Source of the DNA: Oceanospirillales bacterium
GTDB lineage: Bacteria; Pseudomonadota; Gammaproteobacteria; Xanthomonadales; SZUA-38
DNA length: 38,934 nt
NCBI GenBank assembly: GCA_003233095.1
Contig: QIKT01000197.1
Location: forward strand, 1-38,934
Direction of reading: 5' to 3'
A model generated the notes under the pieces. That model was not told where the DNA came from and searched no databases. It saw only the letters and a program-made list of their open reading frames with translations. Each line of letters begins with the position of its first letter. Positions within the stretch are counted from its first letter, which is position 1. A program made the position numbers and the translations under genes. This document shows positions 31,034 through 38,934 of the stretch, one piece after another.

Positions 31034-32602
31034 ATGCGCAAACTGCAGGCTGGACTGATTCGCCATGCTCCACGAACCTTGATCGGACTGCTCGTTCTGG
31101 GCTTCATATCGGCTTGCGCGACTAATCCGGTTACCGGGAAACGAGAGCTCGGTTTGGTGTCTGAACAGCAAGAACGTCAGATTGGTGCTCAAAGCTATGC
31201 GCCCAGTATTCAGATGCAGGGTGGCAGCTATGATGTGGATCCAGAGCTGTCGGCGTATGTCAATCAGGTCGGTCAACGACTGGCTCAACACAGTGATCGA
31301 CCGCTCGACTACGAGTTTGTGGTTCTGAACAATTCGGTTCCCAATGCCTGGGCGTTGCCGGGTGGCAAGATTGCCATCAATCGAGGTCTGTTGATGGAAC
31401 TGAATTCAGAGTCTGAGTTGGCCGCGGTTCTTGGTCATGAAATTACCCATGCGGCGGCACGTCATGGCGCCAAAGGCATGGAACGGGGGTTGCTGCTTCA
31501 GGGCGCCATCGTGGCCACTGCCGTGGCCACTCGAGACAGCGACTACTCGCAGTATGCGGTTGGGGGCGCCTCGGTGGCCGCACAATTGCTGAACCAACGT
31601 TATGGCCGAAATGCCGAGCTCGAATCGGACTACTACGGCATGCAGTACATGGCCGAAGCAGGCTACAACCCACAAGGGGCAGTTGATTTGCAGGAAACTT
31701 TCCTTCGCCTCTCAGAAGGTCGCCGCAGCGATTGGCTCAGTGGTTTGTTTGCGTCCCATCCGCCTTCTGCAGAACGGGTCGCTGCCAATCAGCAAACCGC
31801 CGCTGAGTTGAGCCGGAATGGTGAACGCGGGGTCGAGGAATATCAGCGTGCGATGGCTTATCTGACCCGCATGAAACCGGCTTATGATCAGTATGATGAT
31901 GCGCGCAAATTGCTGGCCGACTCCAAGCCCAGGGAGGCAGTAACACTGATCAATCAGGCCATTCGCACTGAACCCAAAGAAGCACTGTTTCATGGGTTTT
32001 TGGGCGATCTGGAGTTCGCGCGTGGAGATTACAACAAAGCCACTCAGCACTATTCACGTGCGCTGGACCTGAATGATCAGTATTTTAAATTCTATCTGGG
32101 TCGCGGTGAATCGTATCGCAATCTGAACAAGCCGGAGTTGGCAAAACGTGATCTGGAAAAAAGTCGTGAACTGTTGCCTACCGCTGATGCAATGACCTCG
32201 TTGGGCCTGATTGCAGAAGGCCAGGGCCAGACCGATCAGGCGCTCGCCTATTATCAGGTGGCGAGCGAATCAAAAACACCCGCAGGCAGCATGGCCACTA
32301 CACACCTGGTGAGTCTGGACTTGCCGCTCAATCCGCAAAAATACATCGCCATCACCAAGGGTCTGGATCAGAGTGGCCGGGTCTATCTCGAATTCATGAA
32401 CCAGACACCCGTTGCGATGATGGGCATTGAAGTCGAATTTGCCTGGATAGATGTCAACAGCAAGCAACGGGTCGAGAAGCGTCGCTATGCGCAGCCGGTA
32501 GACCCTGGAGCTCGCGGCTTGATCATGCTCGGCGGTGATCCCTATTCATCGGCCTACAATTCCCTTCAGTATCGCATCAGCAAGGCTGCAGTGGCGCGTT
32601 AG
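31034..32602 (+). CDS. M48 family metalloprotease with TPR region (BepA-like lipoprotein)
   Basis: Internal Met start; lipobox 'LGFISAC'; zinc motif 'LAAVLGHEITHAAARHG'; 'AELESDYYGMQYMAEAGY'; C-terminal TPR-like repeats. Confidence 0.92.
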   Translation: MRKLQAGLIRHAPRTLIGLLVLGFISACATNPVTGKRELGLVSEQQERQIGAQSYAPSIQMQGGSYDVDPELSAYVNQVGQRLAQHSDRPLDYEFVVLNNSVPNAWALPGGKIAINRGLLMELNSESELAAVLGHEITHAAARHGAKGMERGLLLQGAIVATAVATRDSDYSQYAVGGASVAAQLLNQRYGRNAELESDYYGMQYMAEAGYNPQGAVDLQETFLRLSEGRRSDWLSGLFASHPPSAERVAANQQTAAELSRNGERGVEEYQRAMAYLTRMKPAYDQYDDARKLLADSKPREAVTLINQAIRTEPKEALFHGFLGDLEFARGDYNKATQHYSRALDLNDQYFKFYLGRGESYRNLNKPELAKRDLEKSRELLPTADAMTSLGLIAEGQGQTDQALAYYQVASESKTPAGSMATTHLVSLDLPLNPQKYIAITKGLDQSGRVYLEFMNQTPVAMMGIEVEFAWIDVNSKQRVEKRRYAQPVDPGARGLIMLGGDPYSSAYNSLQYRISKAAVAR

Positions 32603-32608
32603 TGTACC

Positions 32609-32772
32609 CCGCTGTTATTCCTTTGACCTTCAGAGCGCGTCTGAGGCGACAGTGCAAGGCGCGACCCGTGGTGAATAACCAAGCTCTTGGCAAGGATGCT
32701 GCCATTGTCGGCGAGACCAGCCTTGCGGCTAACCGCTATCCGCCTCGCTGAATGTGAATGGTATAACGGCGG
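32609..32772. repeat. MITE-like ~164-bp element with imperfect 13-bp terminal inverted repeats
   Basis: CCGCTGTTATTCC (32609-32621) vs GGTATAACGGCGG (32760-32772; reverse complement CCGCCGTTATACC), 11/13 match. Non-coding, between convergent genes. Confidence 0.5.
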
Positions 32773-32793
32773 TGCGCACCAGCAGTGCGCTTC

Positions 32794-34308
32794 TCAGCAG
32801 CTGGGGACCTTGATGCTTTTGCCGGCTCGGAGTGTGTAGCGTGGGCCGGCAATATTATTCATGCTGGCCAGTTCTTTCATGCTGACGCAGCGATAGCGTC
32901 GGGCGATGCCGCTCATGGTGTCACCACTCCTGATGCGATAGGGCGCGACATCGGGTTTGTCTTCATAGGCAGCGACATGCATGGCTTCACTGCTGATTCT
33001 GATCTGTTCGTCGCTGCAGCGTTGAGCATAGTCGTCGACGATCTGTCGGGTTGCCCGAATACTGTTCCCAACATCGATGCGTTCACCGGCCTTGATGCCG
33101 GGATTGAGGTTTCTCAGAGTCCGAAACCAGCCACCTGCCAATCGATCATTGCCCAGGCATATGGTCAATTCACCCAGCGAGGCGGGGTGCTGCAAGGTCA
33201 GATCTGCCGATTGTGCCTGTTGATCATCAAACGCCAGTTTATAGTCGGCAGCATGATCGAATAGCCAGGCAGCAGCCAGCACATCGGGTACGTATTTGCG
33301 CGTATCCCGGGGCAGCGCATAGTAGAAATTCGATGACCAGAAATCGGCTTGATTGTGCTGTCGATTGAGTCGCTTCAGGCGATTCTCTCCGGCATTGTAT
33401 GCGGCCAGAGTCTTGGTCAGATCCTGCCCAAGTGCCTGATACTGCTCGACCAGATAGGCTGCTGCAGCACGGCCTGCCAACTCGGGGTTGAGACGATCAT
33501 CATATCCGCTCTGATTGCCCAAACCGAAGCGTGAGCCGGTGGCTCGCATGAACTGCATGGGTCCGGCCGCTCCAGCACTTGAATAGGAATGAACCCGGCC
33601 GCCCGACTCGGTCGCCATGATGCCAAACAGCAGGCTTTCCGGCAGCCCCCGCTCCTCGAATGCAGGCCACATCTGGGCTCTGAGATGGCGGTAGTTCTCA
33701 TGCGTATTCATCAAATGAGGTCGATTCCAGGTCAACCAGTTATTCATGGACTCCAGAACCTGCTGTCGGTCAAGCCAGCTGCCATCGATGCTCATATCGA
33801 CCTGATTCCCGGTTTGTAGGGATGAGGTCAGTTGATCAGTCGCAGGCGGTTCGTCGAATGTGTCGTTGAGCGGCTCAATTCCTTCGGCACTGGCAGGGCG
33901 ATTGGCGCCTAGAAACAGTTCCTGCTGAGCGATAACAATAGATTGATAGGCAGCGAACAGATGATTGTAATCACAATCTTCCAGCAGCCTGCAGGCCAGA
34001 GCCAACTCATCAAGTGATTGCATGCTGGTCTGAATATCCTGCTCTCCAGGTGTCTGAGAGCCAGCCTCCAGACCATCCAGGTCCGACTGTATTTGTGTCA
34101 CAAGGGCATCGATTCTCTGATGGTATTCAGCCGCCCTCAGCGTCGGTTGAGGCTGAGTTAGTGTCGAGGGGGCGTCCGAAGGCGGAGAATCATTGGCAGG
34201 ACGATCGTCAGATCGATTCAAGCCGGGGAAGGTATTGCACGCACTCAACAGAAACAGCGAGGCAATGATCAGCCAGCGTCTTGGAAATGGATTGAACACG
34301 TTGAACAA
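32794..34308 (-). CDS. lytic transglycosylase with LysM domain (MltD-like lipoprotein)
   Basis: Lipobox 'LFLLSAC'; SLT motif 'ESLLFGIMATESGGRVHSYSSAGAAGPMQFMRATGSRFGL'; C-terminal LysM 'YRIRSGDTMSGIARRYRCVSMKELASMNNI'. Confidence 0.93.
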   Translation of the reverse strand: MFNVFNPFPRRWLIIASLFLLSACNTFPGLNRSDDRPANDSPPSDAPSTLTQPQPTLRAAEYHQRIDALVTQIQSDLDGLEAGSQTPGEQDIQTSMQSLDELALACRLLEDCDYNHLFAAYQSIVIAQQELFLGANRPASAEGIEPLNDTFDEPPATDQLTSSLQTGNQVDMSIDGSWLDRQQVLESMNNWLTWNRPHLMNTHENYRHLRAQMWPAFEERGLPESLLFGIMATESGGRVHSYSSAGAAGPMQFMRATGSRFGLGNQSGYDDRLNPELAGRAAAAYLVEQYQALGQDLTKTLAAYNAGENRLKRLNRQHNQADFWSSNFYYALPRDTRKYVPDVLAAAWLFDHAADYKLAFDDQQAQSADLTLQHPASLGELTICLGNDRLAGGWFRTLRNLNPGIKAGERIDVGNSIRATRQIVDDYAQRCSDEQIRISSEAMHVAAYEDKPDVAPYRIRSGDTMSGIARRYRCVSMKELASMNNIAGPRYTLRAGKSIKVPSC

Positions 34309-34397
34309 GCTCCTAGATTCGTGAACGGAAAAGGGTGGGTGTCTAGAGATTCTGCGACATGGATTGTTCTGCCGTCATGCTGAACTGACCGTGATCA

Positions 34398-37300
34398 TCA
34401 CGAGTCGTTCAGTTGCAACAAGTCAATCAACGGGCTTGGGCTGTGTATTGCGCTACCCTGGATGTAATCAATTTCCAGGTGACTCAACACATCAATGATT
34501 TCCTGGCTTTCCACATGCTCGGCAATGGTTTCTTTGCCCATGTAATGAGAGATTTCATTGATGGTCTTGACCAGGCCCAGATCGACTGAACTGGTCGTGA
34601 CTTCCTTGATGAACGATCCATCGATCTTGATGTAATCGACCGGTAGAAACTTCAGATATGAAAAGGAGGACAGCCCGGTACCGAAGTCGTCGAGAGAAAA
34701 GCGACAGCCGATTTTCTTCAACTCTTTGAGAAAGCCACTGCACTGTGACAGATTGTTGATGGCGGCTGTTTCAGTGATCTCAAAGCAGATTCTGGACGGT
34801 GGTATGTCGACTTTTTCGAATTGCTGCTTGATATAAGGCACAAATCCAGGGCGGTTGATCGTTTTACCGGAAATATTGATCGCCAATCTGGATATCTGTT
34901 GCTTGATGGGGCTGGATTCAAGCATTCTGAGCGCATTGGCAATGACCCATTCGTCCAGAAAATGAATTCGACCATAGGCTTCTGCCACGGCGATGAACTT
35001 GTCCGGTGGAATCATCTCACCCTTTGAATCGCGCATCCGGCAGAGAATTTCGTATTGCCGACGCGTTCCTTCATCGGAGTTCAGTGACTTGATCTGCTGG
35101 CCATATAACTCGATCCGGTTCTGTTCGAGGACATCATCGATCTCGAGCACCCAGGATTCGGTTTCGTCCAGAATTTTCTGATCATTCTTGCCGTTAGTAC
35201 TGATGATCACCTGATCGCGACCATTCTGTTTGGCAGTGCGAAGCGAGGTCTCCAATTGATTGAGTACCGTGCCAATGCTATCGGAATTTCGATTGATCTG
35301 CGTCAGCCCGAGGCTTGCGGTTACTTTCAGATTGCTGTTCTTGCGCCGATTGTGAATGTTGGCAATGGCCTGTCGGATACTGTCTGCGGTTTCCTCGCCC
35401 TGTTTGACATCGGTCGAGGGCATCAGAACGGCAAATTCATCGGCATTCAGTCGGGCGACAATGGACTGTTCGCTGACCTGCTTCTCAATGCTCCGAGAGA
35501 CATCCTGGAGCAATTGGTCGCCGGTTTCCTGGCCATAGATGTTATTGATGACTCGGAAATGATCGAGGTTGACCAGCACGGCTGTATGCACCGTATGCAT
35601 CAGCTTCGATTCACCGATCTTGAGTCTCAGCAGACGACTGAATTCCTTGCGGTTGTAGGTGCCGGTCAATTCATCGTGAGTGGCCTGGTGAGCAATCTGA
35701 CCGTGCAATTTGTTGACCATGCCATGCCATGAACGATCGACCAGCGACTGGTCCTGAGCATCAATCATCACCGCTCGATCGGTTTCGAAGTCATGGGCCA
35801 ACTCAGTCAGGCTGCGTTCGACCACCTTGCGCCCGTTGCGGTTGACAAACACATACTGCGATCTGTCTTCACTGACCCAGGCCAGGCGAATCGGTCGTGC
35901 TTGCCCGGAAGAGTCAGGATACATCAGCCACATGTTGGTATCGATGGATTTGGCCACGTCCAACCAGTGACTCTGTTCCTGGGTCAGGTCTCGGTTTTCA
36001 TCGATTCGGTCGTCATTGAAGACCGGCTCATAGGCCACATGAGGAACGTCGGACTCCGGTTCGATGAGCGCCTCATCCAGATCTTCGATCAGACGGGCGC
36101 ACTGTTTTGGCGCAATGTTGTTGTCGTGCAGTCGTTCGCGAATTCGTTCAAGTAGATCGGTTCGATCTGCCTCAGAGATGATGTTGCCCTGATTATCCTG
36201 ACCGAGATGGTCATCCAACTCGTCAATGACCGACAACAAGCCCTGATATTCACCATCGTCGTCACCGCGAACAATGGCTAAATCCATGAGTTCCCGCCAG
36301 CCCAGGTTCAGAAGCTGATCGATCAATTCGGGAATTTCACGTCCTGTAAATCGCTGGTCCAACGACTGATGAACCTCTTTACGGGCATTCGACAGTCGTT
36401 GCTGACCTTCACACATGTCGATGACGCGCCTGAGCTGCGTGACACGTTGACGCCGTTGGCGACTGAGCAGGGTGTTGAGTCGATCAGCGGATTCACTGAA
36501 CAATGACTGATCCGGTGTGTCCAGGTTCTTGAGCCGGTCAACAATGTCGCTGATCTGCGAGATCAGTCGCTGATCATTGGGACTCATATCATCACTGGAA
36601 TCAAAGCTGGAGTCGCCCAGGTTGTCGACCACTGCCCGGGCAGCATTATGCTCGTCGGTAAACAGTGGCTGTTGCTCCAGCAACACCTTGAGTAACTGAA
36701 CATCGAGCTGCCCGATCCATTTTCGAGATTGATCATCCAGTGCATCATCATTCTGAATGGTGTCGACCAGTTGCTCGGCGACGCCGATGATCTGTTCATG
36801 TTCTTGCTGGATGCGCATGGCTTCCTGACTGCCAAATCGCATGCACAACGCATCATCAATCCGCTGTCTCAGCGGCTTTGCCGCGGATTCGGATTCGGAT
36901 TCGTTGATCTGAAGGTCTGACAGTGCGGCATTCAGATCATTGAGTTGCAACATGGGGCCTGTGTATTCAGCAGATGTCGAGAGGCCTTCATTGGCATGCT
37001 GGGTCTGGCTACCCTGTCTGAGCAATTCCAGAAGGTCGATCACCTTGGCCGTGGCATCGGCCGGTATTCTGGGGCGTTGCTCGCTCTGGGCCATGCCATT
37101 TTCACCTGAGTCCGATGACGGAGACGTTACAGGCGACGACGACGACAACCCGATATTCGATTGCGCTGTCGATTCAGCCTGTTCGGAACGAGCTGGCTCG
37201 ACCTCGTTCGAGGGCTCAGAGGTCACCGGTGCTGATCGACGCTGCGAGACCTGATGCGGCGTCAAGACAATATTGGGCAGGATATCGGCTTCGGCCAGCG

Positions 37301-38324
37301 TGCCATTGATGCCCTTGTACAAACTGCTGATATGTTTGTTCAGATGACTGCTGAAGGTCTTCCAGATCAACTGATTGGCGTCATGGCCAAACTCATGCGC
37401 GACCATGGCCTGGGTCAGGTAATGGTGAAATACCATAGGGTCGAGCGGATTGTTCGAGCTTTCAATGATCTGGCCGGCGACAATCCCCAATCGTGTTTCC
37501 AGCTCCATCAGAGTCTGATGGTTGCGGTTGTGAATCGCGGAGATGAATTCGGAAAAAGACAACCATTCTTCAAATTGCTCATCATCCACCAGGGCGAGCA
37601 ATTTGCCCTGATCCTCCTGATGTTGCTGTTGCGCACTCTGGACGTGTCTGAAATGGCTGAAATGACTGGATATCTCTGCCAGAAAAGTGTCCAGGATCGC
37701 AGCCTGATGATTGTGCAAGGTGCTCAGCGCGTCGAAATAGAGGGTCTGCTTGCCCGGGTCTCGAGAGTCACTGGCCGCATCGAGCATGCGATGCTTGATT
37801 TCCTCAAACGCTTCTCCCAGGTAGCGACTGAAAAAACTGACGGTGCGTCGATTGACCTTGTCGATGAGTTGGCTGCGTTCGGGTTCATCAATGTGCAACT
37901 GGGCCTGAGATGAGTCGAAACCCTGCTGCTCGGCGACCTGATTGAGCTGGCTGCTGAGTTGGTCATGCAAGGCATCAAAGGCCACGGCAAAACCGAGTTG
38001 GGTGGAACGAATGATCCGACCTGGATATTGTTGAATTGTCTTGTCGATCGACATCTGGATGCCGATGGTCACCTGGTCTCCCGCCTGCAGACGACGCGCT
38101 ATTGGGTGATCGGCGGGCTGAGTGCGATCAACCATGGTGACATAAACGCCACCTGGACTGTGGTTGTTGATCAGTACTGGAATATCTCCAGACTGCGAGA
38201 TCTGCAGCCAGGCTGTATGACGCACTGAATATCGAATATGCCTGCGCTGGTTCTGTGTCGTCATCAAATCGCCTGGTGTTTGGCTGTGGTTGTCTGGACC
38301 CAACCTTCGATCATGGTAGCGCAT
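34398..38324 (-). CDS. PilZ - (DUF1631-like) - GGDEF - EAL c-di-GMP signalling protein
   Basis: PilZ-like N-terminus 'RRHIRYSVRHTAWLQ...NHSPGGVYV'. GGDEF-like 'LTGTYNRKEFSRLL...ARLNADEFAVLMPST' (degenerate motif). EAL domain 'YEILCRM...FEITETAAINN...LDDFGTGLSSFSYLKFLPVDYIKIDGSFI'. Start may be the internal Met 'MTTQNQRRHIRYS'. Confidence 0.9.
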   Translation of the reverse strand: MRYHDRRLGPDNHSQTPGDLMTTQNQRRHIRYSVRHTAWLQISQSGDIPVLINNHSPGGVYVTMVDRTQPADHPIARRLQAGDQVTIGIQMSIDKTIQQYPGRIIRSTQLGFAVAFDALHDQLSSQLNQVAEQQGFDSSQAQLHIDEPERSQLIDKVNRRTVSFFSRYLGEAFEEIKHRMLDAASDSRDPGKQTLYFDALSTLHNHQAAILDTFLAEISSHFSHFRHVQSAQQQHQEDQGKLLALVDDEQFEEWLSFSEFISAIHNRNHQTLMELETRLGIVAGQIIESSNNPLDPMVFHHYLTQAMVAHEFGHDANQLIWKTFSSHLNKHISSLYKGINGTLAEADILPNIVLTPHQVSQRRSAPVTSEPSNEVEPARSEQAESTAQSNIGLSSSSPVTSPSSDSGENGMAQSEQRPRIPADATAKVIDLLELLRQGSQTQHANEGLSTSAEYTGPMLQLNDLNAALSDLQINESESESAAKPLRQRIDDALCMRFGSQEAMRIQQEHEQIIGVAEQLVDTIQNDDALDDQSRKWIGQLDVQLLKVLLEQQPLFTDEHNAARAVVDNLGDSSFDSSDDMSPNDQRLISQISDIVDRLKNLDTPDQSLFSESADRLNTLLSRQRRQRVTQLRRVIDMCEGQQRLSNARKEVHQSLDQRFTGREIPELIDQLLNLGWRELMDLAIVRGDDDGEYQGLLSVIDELDDHLGQDNQGNIISEADRTDLLERIRERLHDNNIAPKQCARLIEDLDEALIEPESDVPHVAYEPVFNDDRIDENRDLTQEQSHWLDVAKSIDTNMWLMYPDSSGQARPIRLAWVSEDRSQYVFVNRNGRKVVERSLTELAHDFETDRAVMIDAQDQSLVDRSWHGMVNKLHGQIAHQATHDELTGTYNRKEFSRLLRLKIGESKLMHTVHTAVLVNLDHFRVINNIYGQETGDQLLQDVSRSIEKQVSEQSIVARLNADEFAVLMPSTDVKQGEETADSIRQAIANIHNRRKNSNLKVTASLGLTQINRNSDSIGTVLNQLETSLRTAKQNGRDQVIISTNGKNDQKILDETESWVLEIDDVLEQNRIELYGQQIKSLNSDEGTRRQYEILCRMRDSKGEMIPPDKFIAVAEAYGRIHFLDEWVIANALRMLESSPIKQQISRLAINISGKTINRPGFVPYIKQQFEKVDIPPSRICFEITETAAINNLSQCSGFLKELKKIGCRFSLDDFGTGLSSFSYLKFLPVDYIKIDGSFIKEVTTSSVDLGLVKTINEISHYMGKETIAEHVESQEIIDVLSHLEIDYIQGSAIHSPSPLIDLLQLNDS

Positions 38325-38466
38325 TTGTACCCGGATGCGGAACCCGTGGATGAAAATTGCAACACATCAACCTTCTGTCCCAACAGCGCTGTTAACAAGC
38401 CGTTGAACTGAACCTCGACACGTTGTGTCATATACTCACCGATCAAATGACTGTTTGGATGGACCA

Positions 38467-38934
38467 ATGACTCTTCCACTAGACCCGCAACCCGAATCAC
38501 TCACCCCGGTTCTCGCCGGACTGTCTCGATTGTTCAGTGTCTGGATCAGCGTCTTGTTGATTGGACTCAGTTCAGTGGTGCAAGCCGAAGCTCCACAGGA
38601 CAGCTACTTGCAAGGTCTGTCCAAAGTGGGCGGGGTTTATATCGGGCCGCAGCCTGATGCCAGTGCCTTGGAAGGGTTCAAGGCAGATGGTATCCAGACG
38701 GTCATCAATTTTCGCACAGCGGAGGAAATGGCCGAGTTAGCCTTTGACCCTGAGCAAATACTGGCAGCAGATGGGATTCGCTATCACCTGATCCCTACCG
38801 GCGGCGAACAGACGCCCATCGGACCTGATCAGCTACGCCAACTTGATGCCCTGATGAGCACTGTCGAGGGGCCTGTCGTGATGCATTGCCGCAGTGGCTA
38901 TCGTGCCGGAGTCGTGTTGGCAGCCTGGCTGCAC
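38467..38934 (+). CDS. partial CDS: DSP/beta-lactamase-hydrolase-like phosphatase family protein with N-terminal membrane anchor or signal
   Basis: Open to the window end, so not in the ORF track: MTLPLDPQPESLTPVLAGLSRLFSVWISVLLIGLSSVVQAEAPQDSYLQGLSKVGGVYIGPQPDASALEGFKADGIQTVINFRTAEEMAEL...GPVVMHCRSGYRAGVVLAAWLH; CX5R motif HCRSGYRAG. Confidence 0.8.
   Translation, partial: MTLPLDPQPESLTPVLAGLSRLFSVWISVLLIGLSSVVQAEAPQDSYLQGLSKVGGVYIGPQPDASALEGFKADGIQTVINFRTAEEMAELAFDPEQILAADGIRYHLIPTGGEQTPIGPDQLRQLDALMSTVEGPVVMHCRSGYRAGVVLAAWLH

Noticed and set aside
36880-36905. GGATTC triplet-like direct repeat (ggattcggattcggattc)
   Set aside because: Encodes a Glu-Ser run within the PilZ/GGDEF/EAL protein linker; too short to call a functional repeat.

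Overview
The window is a dense bacterial chromosomal segment, probably gammaproteobacterial by gene content. No rRNA, tRNA, CRISPR array or transposase gene was recognised. Most of it is ordinary: ASCH-domain protein, secreted S8 protease, GNAT protein, roxA-like cupin, purB, fumC, a GntR/ABC operon, fused Sat-CysC, FKBP, ugd and a UDP-glucuronate decarboxylase, an ECF sigma/anti-sigma-like/PDZ operon, a HerA-like ATPase, DUF937, M48 protease, LysM lytic transglycosylase, and a PilZ/GGDEF/EAL protein. The main finding is a minus-strand lasso-peptide (RiPP) biosynthetic cluster at about 16.9-21.8 kb: nucleotidyltransferase, asparagine-synthetase-like cyclase, precursor, HPr-kinase-like protein, B2 protease, B1/PqqD-like RRE. 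Its precursor gene is absent from the supplied ORF track because it encodes only 57 aa. I read it by hand at 18579..18752 (-): MTPEHAGNHPPSIETSPNTPRQAYQTPLVLDCGDVRDVTM|GPTPGVGESGNSGSLRP. The leader carries the YxxP...G.....TxG lasso recognition spacing. The predicted core has a single acidic residue (Glu8), which implies a Gly1-Glu8 macrolactam. Two MITE-like inverted-repeat elements (about 196-486 and 32609-32772) and a cluster of long perfect palindromes near 11.4-11.7 kb also stand out.
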